The notes under the pieces are model-generated. The model did no database searches, had not been told where the DNA came from, and saw only the letters and a program-made list of their open reading frames with translations. From contig CAMHEZ010000005.1 of the NCBI GenBank assembly GCA_946184295.1, positions 1-64,000 on the forward strand: a DNA stretch of 64,000 nucleotides. Reading direction: 5' to 3'. The position numbers and the translations under genes were made by a program. This document shows positions 8,682 to 17,300 of this stretch, piece by piece. The stretch comes from an uncultured Clostridia bacterium. Lineage in GTDB: Bacteria > Bacillota > Clostridia > Oscillospirales > Acutalibacteraceae. The number at the start of each line of letters is the position of its first letter. The first letter of the stretch is position 1.

Positions 8682-9188
8682 ATGTTAAACATAGGCGATA
8701 CGGTGGTTTTTGGTACAGAAGGTATTTTCACAATTGAGCAGACCACGCAGCAGGAGTTTTGCGGTAAAAAGACCGACTATTATGTGCTTCGGTCCACCAG
8801 TAAGGACAATGCCACGGTCTATCTGCCCATGAACAATCCCGCGCTGCTCGGCAAGGCCAAGCCGCTCATCACCAAAGAGGAAATCGGTGAGCTGCTGGAA
8901 ACCGCCGCCGATACCAAGATCAATTGGGTAGACGACCACAAGGCGCGCAAGGAAAAGTTCAACGAGATTCTCCAGAGCGGTGACCGTAAGGGCATTATCG
9001 CGCTGGCCGGGACGCTCTATCACAAGCAGCAGGCACAGCTCGCCGTACATAAGAAGCTCAATTCTTCCGACGAGCGCATTCTCCGCGAAGCTGAAAAAAT
9101 CATCAACACCGAGTTCGCTTTTGTGCTCCACATCACCCCCGACGAGGCCAAGGAGTACATCAGAGACCGCATCGGCATGGTAAAATAA
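8682..9188 (+). CDS. CarD/CdnL-family transcription regulator
   Basis: CarD-family proteins bind the RNA polymerase beta subunit through an N-terminal Tudor-like RID domain and stabilise open promoter complexes. The 168 residues match the family. The N-terminus LNIGDTVVFGTEGIFTIEQ and YYVLRSTSKDNATVYLPMNN are typical of the RID domain, and the remainder is a helical DNA-contacting domain (ITKEEIGELLE, KARKEKFNEIL, LNSSDERILREAEKI). It is a stand-alone gene with its own promoter and terminator. Whether it acts on rRNA promoters as in other bacteria is not shown by sequence. Confidence 0.88.
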   Translation: MLNIGDTVVFGTEGIFTIEQTTQQEFCGKKTDYYVLRSTSKDNATVYLPMNNPALLGKAKPLITKEEIGELLETAADTKINWVDDHKARKEKFNEILQSGDRKGIIALAGTLYHKQQAQLAVHKKLNSSDERILREAEKIINTEFAFVLHITPDEAKEYIRDRIGMVK

Positions 9189-9210
9189 AAAATTCTTTCA
9201 TACAAATTGA

Positions 9211-9254
9211 AATCCTTGACGAATTGTTTCCGGCAGTTCGTCAAGGATTTTTTT
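9211..9254 (+). terminator. Terminator of the carD-like gene
   Basis: A perfect 13-bp stem, AATCCTTGACGAA (9211-9223) with TTCGTCAAGGATT (9237-9249), runs into a T-run. Confidence 0.92.
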
Positions 9255-9271
9255 GGTGCGGTCAAAACGGT

Positions 9272-9429
9272 ATTCGCCTGACTGCGTTGTTGGTCTTGGC
9301 GCGTCTTGCTCGGTCGGCTAAAGCCTCCTTCGTGGGACGCTGTCCCACACCCTGCTGGGGCGCTGCCCCCGTCCCCGCCAGGAGGACCAGTCCCCCTGGA
9401 CTCCCGCGCTCGCATACGCTCGCTTAATT
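9272..9429 (+). repeat. Dispersed palindromic repeat, copy 2
   Basis: Full-length copy. It starts ATTCGCCTGACTGCG and holds the modules GTGGGACGCTGTCCCAC, TGGGGCGCTGCCCC, CCAGGAGGACCAGTCCCCCTGG and CGCTCGCATACGCTCG. The TTAATTA end overlaps the recG stop codon. Confidence 0.85.
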
Positions 9430-11506
9430 AGTTCATGGCACGGGCCGGGTCAAAGAGACGTGCCACTTCCTCCGCCAGCCCGATATGTTCCGGGTCTGAG
9501 AGCGTCGGATCTTCCCGCAGAATGTCTCTGGCCGCTTCCTGTGCCTGTGAAAAAATCTGCATATCGGTCATCATGTCGGCGATCTTCATATCCGGCAGAC
9601 CGTGCTGCCGCGAACCGAAGAAATCCCCCGGTCCCCGCTGCTTGAGGTCCTCGTTGGCAATTACAAAGCCGTCGTTGGTCTTGCACATAGTTTGCAGACG
9701 GGAAACCGCCGCCTCGTTTTTGGCGTCGCTGATGAGAATGCAGTACGACTTCCACTCACCGCGCCCCACACGTCCGCGCAGCTGGTGCAGCTGCGACAGG
9801 CCGAAGCGCTCCGCGTTCTCCACAATCATCAGCACCGCGTTGGGCACATTCACGCCGACCTCCACTACAGTGGTGGAGACCAGCACATCGAGCTCTCCCG
9901 CCGCGAACTGCTGCATGACCGTATCCTTCTCCGCACCTTTCATTTTCCCGTGCAGCAGCCCTACCCGGCAGCCCTTCAAATCGCGCTCCGCCAGACTGGC
10001 GGCATAGCTTCGCGCCGCTTTGAGGTCGCCGCCTGTGGGATTTTCTTCATTTTCCTCCACCAAGGGGCAGATGACATAACCCTGCCGCCCCTCGGCGATA
10101 TGCTTTTTCATAAAGCCGTAGGCCCGCTCCCGCTTGCTCCCGTCCACAAAGAACGTGTCAATGGGAATCCGCCCGGCCGGCATTTCGTCCAGCACCGAGA
10201 TATCCAGATCGCCGTAGATCATGAGCGCCAGCGTGCGGGGAATCGGGGTGGCCGACATCACCAGAATGTGCGGGTTGTTGCCCTTGGCCGCCAATGCGCC
10301 GCGCTGGTTCACGCCGAAGCGGTGCTGCTCGTCGGTAATGACCAGCCCCAGCGAGGCAAAGGTCACGCCGTCGGAAATCAGCGCGTGCGTGCCAATCAGC
10401 AGGTCGATCATACCGAGCGCCGTTTGTTCTTTGACATTGCGCTTTTGCGCGGCTGTCATGGAACCGGTGAGCAGCCCCACGCGAATGCCGCAAGGTTCCA
10501 GCAATTGACTGACCGAACGGAAATGCTGCTCGGCGAGGATTTCCGTGGGCGCCATCAGCGCCGACTGGATACCGTTCTTCGCCGCCGTATAACAAATGGC
10601 TGCCGCCACGGCGGTCTTGCCCGAACCGACGTCGCCTTGCAGAAGACGGGACATGGCGCGTTCCCCGCGCATCATGTCACGCACGGCTTCGCTCGCGGCA
10701 CGCCGCTGGGCATTGGTCGGTGCAAACGGCAGCAACGACCAAAATTCTTCGGTGCAGTCCTTCTCCAGCACCAGACCCGCTGCGCCGCGCTCGCGTCCCT
10801 TGAGCCGCAGCAACCCCAGCTGCAAGATCAGCAGTTCTTCAAAGACCAGCCGGTTGCGCGCCGTGGCAAGTGTTTCCCGGTCGTCGGGAAAGTGAATCTG
10901 CGTCAGAGCGTAGCGGATATGACAAAGCTGGTATTTCACGCGCACATGCTCCGGCAGCGGGTCGGGCATATGCTCCGGCAGCTCCGCGAGCGCCTGCTCC
11001 GTCACCTTGGCGATCTGCCGCGATGGCAGTCCCTCGGTGGCGCGGTAAACCGGGACAATCCTGTCACATGCACCCTCCGCAAACATCGGTGACGTCATCT
11101 CTGGCCCGTTCTTTCCCACAAACAGCTTGCCGCGGAAGGTATATTCACTGCCCTGCACCAGCATTCTGGGAATGTAGGCATTGTTAAAGAAGGTCAGGCG
11201 AAAGCCTTTGCCGCTCTCATCCACGGCACGGGTAGAATAAATCGTCTTGCCGCCCCGCAAAAAAGCCGACCGCACGGGCGCCGCGACGGTGGCGCGGATA
11301 CAGCAGACCTCGCCGCTTTCCGCCGCTTCAACCGCCTGTGCCACCGTGAGACACTGGCTCCAATCCTCGTATTCCCGCGGGTAATACCGCAAAAGGGCAT
11401 CGGCGGAACCGATGCCGAGCTTCTGAAACTGCTCCGCACGCTTCTCGCCAACACCCTTGAAGTATTGCAGCGGTTTATTTTCAAAATAAATTGCGTCTGT
11501 TGCCAT
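9428..11506 (-). CDS. recG: ATP-dependent DNA helicase RecG
   Basis: RecG reverses stalled replication forks and branch-migrates Holliday junctions. The 692 residues match the family. Features are the N-terminal wedge/OB region (LQYFKGVGEKRAEQFQKLGI, then RATVAAPVR), Walker A GDVGSGKTAVAAAI at about 285, DEQH box ITDEQHRFGVNQR, motif SATPIPRTLALMIYGDLD, and the C-terminal QLHQLRGRVGRG. It follows fakA with only a 7-bp gap on the same strand, so the two are likely co-transcribed from the promoter at 13298-13326. A similar order is seen in many Firmicutes. Confidence 0.96.
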   Translation of the reverse strand: MATDAIYFENKPLQYFKGVGEKRAEQFQKLGIGSADALLRYYPREYEDWSQCLTVAQAVEAAESGEVCCIRATVAAPVRSAFLRGGKTIYSTRAVDESGKGFRLTFFNNAYIPRMLVQGSEYTFRGKLFVGKNGPEMTSPMFAEGACDRIVPVYRATEGLPSRQIAKVTEQALAELPEHMPDPLPEHVRVKYQLCHIRYALTQIHFPDDRETLATARNRLVFEELLILQLGLLRLKGRERGAAGLVLEKDCTEEFWSLLPFAPTNAQRRAASEAVRDMMRGERAMSRLLQGDVGSGKTAVAAAICYTAAKNGIQSALMAPTEILAEQHFRSVSQLLEPCGIRVGLLTGSMTAAQKRNVKEQTALGMIDLLIGTHALISDGVTFASLGLVITDEQHRFGVNQRGALAAKGNNPHILVMSATPIPRTLALMIYGDLDISVLDEMPAGRIPIDTFFVDGSKRERAYGFMKKHIAEGRQGYVICPLVEENEENPTGGDLKAARSYAASLAERDLKGCRVGLLHGKMKGAEKDTVMQQFAAGELDVLVSTTVVEVGVNVPNAVLMIVENAERFGLSQLHQLRGRVGRGEWKSYCILISDAKNEAAVSRLQTMCKTNDGFVIANEDLKQRGPGDFFGSRQHGLPDMKIADMMTDMQIFSQAQEAARDILREDPTLSDPEHIGLAEEVARLFDPARAMN

Positions 11507-11513
11507 GAAGTGA

Positions 11514-13154
11514 TTATTCTACCGACAGAATGTAGTAGTAGACGGGCTGACCGCCGTTGACCAGCGTGACTTCCACGTTCTTGGCAATCTTGTTCTCGAT
11601 GAACTTGCGGGTCTCTTCGGCCTCATCGTCCGTGACATCCGCGCCGTAGATCAGCGTGATAAAGGAAGTGTTGCGGTCGATCATCTGCTTGGCCAGCTTG
11701 ATAATAGCCTTGTTGCGGCTCTTCTCAGTGAAGGTCAGCTTGCCGTTGACCAGACCCAGCAGCTCGCCCTCCTTGATCTTTTTGTCGTTGAACTCGGAGT
11801 TTCTGGCGGCATAGGTGATTTGACCGGTGCCGACTCTCTCGGCAGCCTTGAACATCTCGGCGGCGTTTTCGTCAGCCGGCGCGTCGGGGTCAAAGGTGAG
11901 CATTGCGGTCAGACCCTGCGGAATGGTCTTGGTGGGCAGCACGATGACGCGTCTGTCCGCCAGCGGCACAGCCTGTTCGGCTGCCATGATGATATTCTTG
12001 TTGTTGGGCAACACGATAACGGTAGAAGCCGCTGTCGCCTGCACGGCTTCAAGAATGTCCTCGGTGGAGGGGTTCATCGTCTGACCGCCGGACACCACGT
12101 TCTCACAGCCGAGATCGTGGAACAGCGATACCAGACCGTCGCCGGCCGCCACGGCCACAAAGCCGACAGCGCCTTCGACCGGATCCACACGCTCGAGCTT
12201 CTTGGGAGCGCCCGCGCCCGCGTTTTCATGCTGCTTGCGCATATTCTCAATCTTATTGGAAATCAGGCTGCCGTAGGTCAGACCTCTGGTGATTGCGTCG
12301 CCGGGCTGATTGGTGTGTACGTGTACCTTGATGATCTCCTCATCGTCCACGACAACTACGCAGTCGCCGATGGATTCCAAGTACGCTCTCAGCTTGGCCG
12401 GGTCGTTGTCGTTTTCCTTCTCGACAATGAACTCGGTGCAGTAGGTGAAGTTGATGACTTCATCAAACTGCGCCACAGTGCTCTTGAAGGAATCCACGTC
12501 GCCCGCCGCTGCGGGAGCCGCTTCAACCTCAGCCGCAGCAATGATGCCGTCGCGGAAGACCGACTGCATACCGCGGAAAATCAGGCAGAGACCCTGACCG
12601 CCCGCGTCTACTACGCCGGCTCTCTTGAGCACGGGAAGCAGTTCAGGCGTTGTCTCCAGCGCGTCCTCGGCGGCCGCGCAGATTTCGTCCCAGACGTAAT
12701 TCTCATCGTTGTTGAAGCTCGCGGCAACACGGCCTCTTTCCGCCGCCACACGGGCAACCGTCAGAATGGTGCCTTCCGTGGGCTTCATGACCGCCTTATA
12801 GGCCGCCTCCACGCCAAGGGTCAGCGCGTTGGCCAGCGCCGCGCCGTCAGCTTCTTCCACGCCTTTCAGCCCCTTGGAGAAACCGCGGAACAGCAGCGAA
12901 GTGATAACACCGGAGTTGCCTCTGGCGCCGCGGAGCAGAGCAGAAGCCGCCTTCGCGGAAACGGTGCTGACATTCTCATCGTCACCCAGTTGCAAAAGCT
13001 CTTTGCGGCCGGAAGACATCGTCATAGACATATTGGTACCCGTATCGCCGTCGGGAACGGGGAAAATGTTGAGTTCATCTACCGCACGCTTCTTATTCTC
13101 GATCACATTCGCGCCTGAAATGATCGCGTCGCGCAATACACTGCCTTTAATCAA
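11514..13154 (-). CDS. fakA: Fatty acid kinase catalytic subunit FakA (DAK2/YloV family)
   Basis: FakA phosphorylates exogenous fatty acids presented by a FakB carrier. The N-terminal DhaL-type nucleotide domain has NIFPVPDGDTGTNMSMTM and ALLRGARGNSGVI. A middle domain has VDAGGQGLCLIFRGM and the HVHTNQPGDAI segment. The C-terminal region ends in VTLVNGGQPVYYYILSVE. The TTG at 13154 is chosen because GGGAG ends 9 nt upstream and the product then starts MIKGSVLRDAIISGANVIENKK, as in the family; the frame is open to 13196. No fakB (DegV) gene is in the window. Length is 546 residues. Confidence 0.9.
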   Translation of the reverse strand: MIKGSVLRDAIISGANVIENKKRAVDELNIFPVPDGDTGTNMSMTMSSGRKELLQLGDDENVSTVSAKAASALLRGARGNSGVITSLLFRGFSKGLKGVEEADGAALANALTLGVEAAYKAVMKPTEGTILTVARVAAERGRVAASFNNDENYVWDEICAAAEDALETTPELLPVLKRAGVVDAGGQGLCLIFRGMQSVFRDGIIAAAEVEAAPAAAGDVDSFKSTVAQFDEVINFTYCTEFIVEKENDNDPAKLRAYLESIGDCVVVVDDEEIIKVHVHTNQPGDAITRGLTYGSLISNKIENMRKQHENAGAGAPKKLERVDPVEGAVGFVAVAAGDGLVSLFHDLGCENVVSGGQTMNPSTEDILEAVQATAASTVIVLPNNKNIIMAAEQAVPLADRRVIVLPTKTIPQGLTAMLTFDPDAPADENAAEMFKAAERVGTGQITYAARNSEFNDKKIKEGELLGLVNGKLTFTEKSRNKAIIKLAKQMIDRNTSFITLIYGADVTDDEAEETRKFIENKIAKNVEVTLVNGGQPVYYYILSVE

Positions 13155-13297
13155 AATAAGCAACTCCCTACAATCTATATTTGCCGCCGCCCTCATGCCG
13201 GATTTTTGAGAATCCGCCCCACGACAGACAGCCGACTAATCTGTATTTTGCGGTTCGGGAAACGGTTCCACGCCCCACAAACAACATTATCGAATGA

Positions 13298-13326
13298 ATT
13301 ATAGCACAAAGAATGCAATTTTACAA
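13298..13326 (-). promoter_or_regulatory. Promoter of fakA-recG
   Basis: On the minus strand: TTGTAA (13326-13321), 17-bp spacer, perfect TATAAT (13303-13298). It lies about 145 bp upstream of the fakA start. Confidence 0.65.
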
Positions 13327-13404
13327 TGCAATCACACTCATTTTTTTCATGAAATCCATAAATATTTTGTTAATTTTATTTGACAAGACTTTTCCGTCTG
13401 TCCA

Positions 13405-15000
13405 TTACCCCCGATTCATGCGCCAGTGCTGCATATCGTAGAAGGGCTGGTCCTCGCTGACCTCTCCCACGCCTTCCAGCGAACGGGTACAGACCACGAT
13501 GCCCATGCGGTAGCAAATCGGAATAAAAGGCAGTTCGCTTTCAAAGGCCGTGATGAAGTCCTCCAGCGTGCCCAGTCCCAGACGGTAATTGGAAAAAGTG
13601 CGTACCGAATCATAGGGGCGGGGACCGTTGTAAAGCCCTTCCCCCGGCGTAAACAGCCTGCTGATGTCCATGTCGTTGAGCACCGCGTATTCCGCTAAGT
13701 AAAGATGATAATTGCCCTCCGACACGCGACCCAGCAGCCCTTCGGTGGAGATCTCGCTGATCTCTATTCCAATACCGATCTCCGCGAGCTGATTTTTAAT
13801 GCTCTCGGCCGCCGCCAGATGCGCCGCGTTGCCCCGGCTCACCAGCAGGTTAAAACTGAGCGGGAGACCGCTCTGGTCCTGCCTCACGCCTTCCCCGTTC
13901 ATCGTCACATATCCCGACTGCCGCAGCAGCTCCAGCGCGCGGGTCTCATAGGCGCGACCGTTGCCGGTCTGATACTGCGCCGCTTCACGCCAATTCGGCG
14001 TAAAAGGCCCCGTTGCACCCAGCGCCATGCCGGAAAATGCCGCTGTGGCCACCTTGTCGTTGCTGACGCCGTAACGAATGGCGCGGCGCACGTTTTCATC
14101 GGCGAGCATGGTATCGTTGGTATTCACGCCCAGATAAACCAGATTGTTGATATCCACCTTGCGGTAATTGGCGTTGACATTTTTTGGTTCTCCGTCGCGC
14201 AGATCGCTGTATAAGTAAGAGAACGTGCCGATTTCGATGCTGTGAACGATACTCTCGACCGACGGCATTTCCTTGAGGCCGATGGCCTCGATCTGCACCT
14301 TTTCGGGGTTGTACCAGCGCTGATTTTTAATCAGCAGCTTGGTGTTGGGGGTGACGCCGTCGGACAGGGTGGCGAATTTATACCGGCCGCTACCAATGGG
14401 CGGAAATTCCTTGTTGGCCGACGGGTCATAATGCACAATGGGAAAATCGAGCAGCCGATAGGCGTTGACGTTCTCATTCTGCATCAGAAAGGTCACGGTC
14501 ATGCCGTCCATGGAGCAATTGATGACATTCTTTAATTTTTCTTTATAAATGCTGCCGCTGGTCTTGGCTGCCATATAATAGGAATAGCTCACGTCCTCAG
14601 CGGTGAGCGGCGCGCCGTTGGAAAATACCAGTCCCGAACGCACCTGCACATGCACCAGCGTGTGGTCAACTGTCACCTTTTTGGCAACAATACACTCCGG
14701 TTCAAACTGCGGATTCAGGTCGATGAGATTGTCATACAACAGATGGCAGATGTTTTGCGTCAGCGTCGATTGGCAGGTGTAGGGATTGAAGGTATCGTCG
14801 GCGGAACAGGCCATTACCATATCGGTTTCTTCCGCCGTGCTGATTTCGATCTCATTGTCGGTGTCGAGCGACAAATGATACAGCTGCGAACGGCGTTCCT
14901 CCGCCTCTTCCCAGTCATATTCCTGCTGCTCACAACCCGCCGCCCACAGCAGCAGCGCCGCGGCCAGCAGCGCCGCCGTCAATTGTTTGTACCAACGCAA
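13405..15000 (-). CDS. Extracellular solute-binding lipoprotein, family 5 (peptide-binding type)
   Basis: A surface lipoprotein of the OppA/DppA class that would hand peptides or similar ligands to an ABC importer. The signal peptide RWYKQLTAALLAAALLLW ends in lipobox WAAGC (Cys near residue 23). Family features include FNPYTCQSTLTQNICHLLYD, AEDVSYSYYMAAK and RRAIRYGVSNDKVATAAFSG. At 531 residues it is of usual size. No permease or ATPase genes adjoin it, so it is an orphan binding protein. The TTG at 15000 is chosen because GGGGGAGG lies 8 nt upstream and the signal peptide then starts properly; the open frame beyond that runs through the dispersed repeat and is not coding. Confidence 0.87.
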   Translation of the reverse strand: MRWYKQLTAALLAAALLLWAAGCEQQEYDWEEAEERRSQLYHLSLDTDNEIEISTAEETDMVMACSADDTFNPYTCQSTLTQNICHLLYDNLIDLNPQFEPECIVAKKVTVDHTLVHVQVRSGLVFSNGAPLTAEDVSYSYYMAAKTSGSIYKEKLKNVINCSMDGMTVTFLMQNENVNAYRLLDFPIVHYDPSANKEFPPIGSGRYKFATLSDGVTPNTKLLIKNQRWYNPEKVQIEAIGLKEMPSVESIVHSIEIGTFSYLYSDLRDGEPKNVNANYRKVDINNLVYLGVNTNDTMLADENVRRAIRYGVSNDKVATAAFSGMALGATGPFTPNWREAAQYQTGNGRAYETRALELLRQSGYVTMNGEGVRQDQSGLPLSFNLLVSRGNAAHLAAAESIKNQLAEIGIGIEISEISTEGLLGRVSEGNYHLYLAEYAVLNDMDISRLFTPGEGLYNGPRPYDSVRTFSNYRLGLGTLEDFITAFESELPFIPICYRMGIVVCTRSLEGVGEVSEDQPFYDMQHWRMNRG

Positions 15001-15026
15001 TGCCAACACCTCCCCCGGCTTCTGCC

Positions 15027-15182
15027 GGATTCGCCTAAGTGCGTTTTTCGTCCGGGCGCGTCTTGCTCGCAGGCCGTTGTCCTGCTCCCGGGGCGCCGCC
15101 CCGGCCCCCGCAAGGGCGCTGCCCTTGACCTGGCAGGGAGCTTGCCCCCTGCACCCCGCGCTCGCATTCGCTCGCTTAATTC
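15027..15182 (+). repeat. Dispersed palindromic repeat, copy 3
   Basis: Starts GGATTCGCCTAAGTGCG and ends CGCTCGCATTCGCTCGCTTAATT. It contains GGGGCGCCGCCCC, AAGGGCGCTGCCCTT and a variant GGCAGGGAGCTTGCCCCC module. It separates the solute-binding lipoprotein gene from ymdB and ends 5 bp before the ymdB stop. Confidence 0.85.
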
Positions 15183-15187
15183 GCCAA

Positions 15188-15955
15188 CTATATCTTGATC
15201 CGTTCAACTGCGGTGGTTTTGCCGGTCTTTTCGTCTATGGTAAAAATCACGCCGTTGAGCATACAGGGGCCCTCGGCATAATGCAGCCTCACCGGGATTT
15301 TGGTACGCATTTTTTCGATGGCCGCTTCGACCTGCACCCCGATCACCGAATTGACCGGTCCGGTCATGCCCACGTCGGTGATAAAGCCCGTGCCGCCCGG
15401 CAGAATCTGTTCGTCCGCCGTCTGCACATGGGTATGTGTGCCGAACATCGCGCTGATGCGGCCATCCAGATAACCGGCCAGCGCCCGTTTTTCGGCTGTT
15501 GCCTCGGCGTGCAAATCCATGATGATGATTTTTTCGTCACACGCCGCCAGCAGCCGGTCGGCCGTATCAAACGGACAGTCCAGCACGGGATTCATGCCCA
15601 CCGTCCCCATCATATTGATAACCCGGATGCGCGTGCGTCCCAGGTCGATCACATAGCTGCCCACGCCGGGCGCCTTGCTGGGATAATTGGCGGGACGGAT
15701 CACCGGGCCTTCTCTTTCATAGAGCGGGTAGCTCTCCTTGCGCTGAAAGGAGTGATTGCCCGTGGTGATGACATCCACCCCGCAGTTCAGCAGATACTCT
15801 GCCGAATTGGGCGTAATACCGTTGGTATCGGCGGAATTTTCGCCGTTGGCAATCACCGCGTCAATGTGCTTGTCACGCTTGAACGACGGCAGACGGCTGC
15901 GGAGATACTCCGCCCCCACCGTGCCGATGACGTCTCCGATGCAAAATACATTCAT
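15188..15955 (-). CDS. ymdB: YmdB-family metallophosphoesterase
   Basis: A cytoplasmic calcineurin-like phosphoesterase; in Bacillus YmdB acts on 2',3'-cAMP and influences biofilm or sporulation decisions. The 255 residues match TIGR00282-type proteins. Metal ligands are visible in FCIGDVIGTVG, VIANGENSADTNGI, ITTGNHSFQRKE, IMDLHAEATAEK and MFGTHTHVQTADE. It lies 21 bp downstream of the TIM-barrel gene and is probably co-transcribed with it. The preceding ribosome site is weak (GAGTGGA), which may mean translational coupling. Confidence 0.93.
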   Translation of the reverse strand: MNVFCIGDVIGTVGAEYLRSRLPSFKRDKHIDAVIANGENSADTNGITPNSAEYLLNCGVDVITTGNHSFQRKESYPLYEREGPVIRPANYPSKAPGVGSYVIDLGRTRIRVINMMGTVGMNPVLDCPFDTADRLLAACDEKIIIMDLHAEATAEKRALAGYLDGRISAMFGTHTHVQTADEQILPGGTGFITDVGMTGPVNSVIGVQVEAAIEKMRTKIPVRLHYAEGPCMLNGVIFTIDEKTGKTTAVERIKI

Positions 15956-15976
15956 CTGATTGATTATCCACTCTTT

Positions 15977-16834
15977 CTATTTTGATTTCGTGTCATTGCC
16001 GTGAATGGTTTGTAAATTTTCTGACGGTTTTTCCGCGCGGCTGAGCACGCTCCGGAGATACTGGACCGACTGCCTGATCTCGCCTTCATCGCGAAATGCG
16101 TCGTTATACACCTCGATCATCCAGAACGCTGCCGCGTCGCCGCCACTCATGGCCTCCCGCAGTGCGGGATAGTCCTCTCTGCCCCGTCCGGGCAGCAGGC
16201 AGTCGTGATCCTTGTTCCAATCGCTGATGTGAATGTTGCGGATATGCCCGCTGATAGCGGTCACAAACGCAAGCGGATCCTGCCCGGCACGGCGGGCCTG
16301 CTTGTTGTCAAAGGTAAAAAGCGCCTTGTCGCCGAGATAGTCGATCAGCTTGCGGCAAAAGGCAATGCTCTCCGCCGTATGCTCAAAGACATTCTCATGC
16401 AGCAGCGTCACGTCAAACTTTTTCGCGCACTCACAGAGCAGGTTGTACCGCTCAATGTATTCGTCGTCTGACACCAGACAGCGGGTTTTGCCGATTTTAC
16501 CGCCGCCGTGAAAGACAAGGTACGGCGCGCCGAGCTTTGCTGTCGCGTGAAAATATTGCTTGTAAATTTCCAGACCGTCGGCAAAACGCCGCTCGCTGTA
16601 ATCCGAAAAAAACATCGCCGATTCCAGCACACTGTAAAACGGATGCACTGAATGTACCGCCGCCCCGTAATATCTCAGCAGCTTATTGCATTCCTTTAAA
16701 TAGCTGTCGGTCAGCTCGGAGAATGTGCTGAAATGCACCTCGAAATCACCAATCCCCGCCTCCGCCGCGCATGCCAGCGCGCGCTCGGTCTCCATGGGAT
16801 AAAAGCATGAGGTCGATACGCCTACATTTGCCAA
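15977..16834 (-). CDS. Sugar phosphate isomerase/epimerase-like TIM-barrel protein
   Basis: Belongs to the AP-endonuclease-2/xylose-isomerase-like TIM-barrel superfamily. Visible features are EAGIGDFEVHFSTF, YLVFHGGGKIGKTR, VTLLHENVFEHTAESIAF, LFTFDNKQARRAGQDP, IRNIHISDWNKDHDCLLPGRG and FWMIEVYND. The His, Glu, Asp and His residues at strand ends fit a divalent-metal site. The substrate is unknown; it could be an inosose or hexulose. The TTG at 16834 is chosen because GGGAGAGGA ends 9 nt upstream; a second TTG at 16843 abuts that site. It leads a two-gene unit with ymdB. Length is 285 residues. Confidence 0.8.
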   Translation of the reverse strand: MANVGVSTSCFYPMETERALACAAEAGIGDFEVHFSTFSELTDSYLKECNKLLRYYGAAVHSVHPFYSVLESAMFFSDYSERRFADGLEIYKQYFHATAKLGAPYLVFHGGGKIGKTRCLVSDDEYIERYNLLCECAKKFDVTLLHENVFEHTAESIAFCRKLIDYLGDKALFTFDNKQARRAGQDPLAFVTAISGHIRNIHISDWNKDHDCLLPGRGREDYPALREAMSGGDAAAFWMIEVYNDAFRDEGEIRQSVQYLRSVLSRAEKPSENLQTIHGNDTKSK

Positions 16835-16876
16835 TGTTCCCAATCCTCTCCCATTTTTCTTCCATCATTTGATGGA

Positions 16877-16905
16877 TTCTCAATCTGCCGCTGCTATGTT
16901 ACAAT
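16877..16905 (+). promoter_or_regulatory. Possible promoter of the small two-TM protein gene
   Basis: TTCTCA (16877-16882), 17-bp spacer, TACAAT (16900-16905), about 55 bp before the start codon. Confidence 0.4.
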
Positions 16906-16960
16906 AGAGTCACGTCAAACACTGTACGTCTCATTATAACCGATGTGGGGGAATTAATCA

Positions 16961-17212
16961 ATGCGTAATCAAAAAATTTCGTTAAATCTCAGCAAAAGCG
17001 CACAAAGCTATCTCCGCTTTGTGGCAGCCGCCTTTGTCGGGGCGGGGCTGGCCTGTGCCGGACTGTATCTGCATCTCTTCCGCTTCGTTGACAGCGTGAA
17101 CAGTTACATACTGGCGACCCAGCTCTTTCACAGCATGATTCGCACCACCGCCGCCGCCGCCATGATGACGCTCGCCATTGACTTTTTATCCGCGCAGGAA
17201 GAGGAACCGTAA
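16961..17212 (+). CDS. Small two-TM hypothetical protein
   Basis: 83 residues that I do not recognise. A short basic N-terminus (MRNQKISLNLSKSAQ) is followed by two hydrophobic segments at about 19-41 and 57-76 and a short acidic end (SAQEEEP). GGGGGAA lies 8-9 nt before the ATG, and the gene has its own candidate promoter and a strong terminator. It converges with yihY. Confidence 0.65.
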   Translation: MRNQKISLNLSKSAQSYLRFVAAAFVGAGLACAGLYLHLFRFVDSVNSYILATQLFHSMIRTTAAAAMMTLAIDFLSAQEEEP

Positions 17213-17222
17213 ACAAAAAAAT

Positions 17223-17269
17223 CACGGCGCACCGGGCTGCCGTTCTGGCCCTCGAAACGCCGTGTTTTT
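17223..17269. terminator. Bidirectional terminator between the small protein gene and yihY
   Basis: CACGGCG (17223-17229) pairs with CGCCGTG (17258-17264), followed by TTTTT on the plus strand. A run of A on the left gives a T-run on the minus strand. Confidence 0.8.
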
Positions 17270-17300
17270 ATCAAACTGATACGACGCCTCGCGGCAAGAC

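Noticed and set aside
15001-15207. N-terminal extension of the binding lipoprotein back to 15207
   Set aside because: It would translate the dispersed repeat; the signal peptide and ribosome site fit the TTG at 15000.
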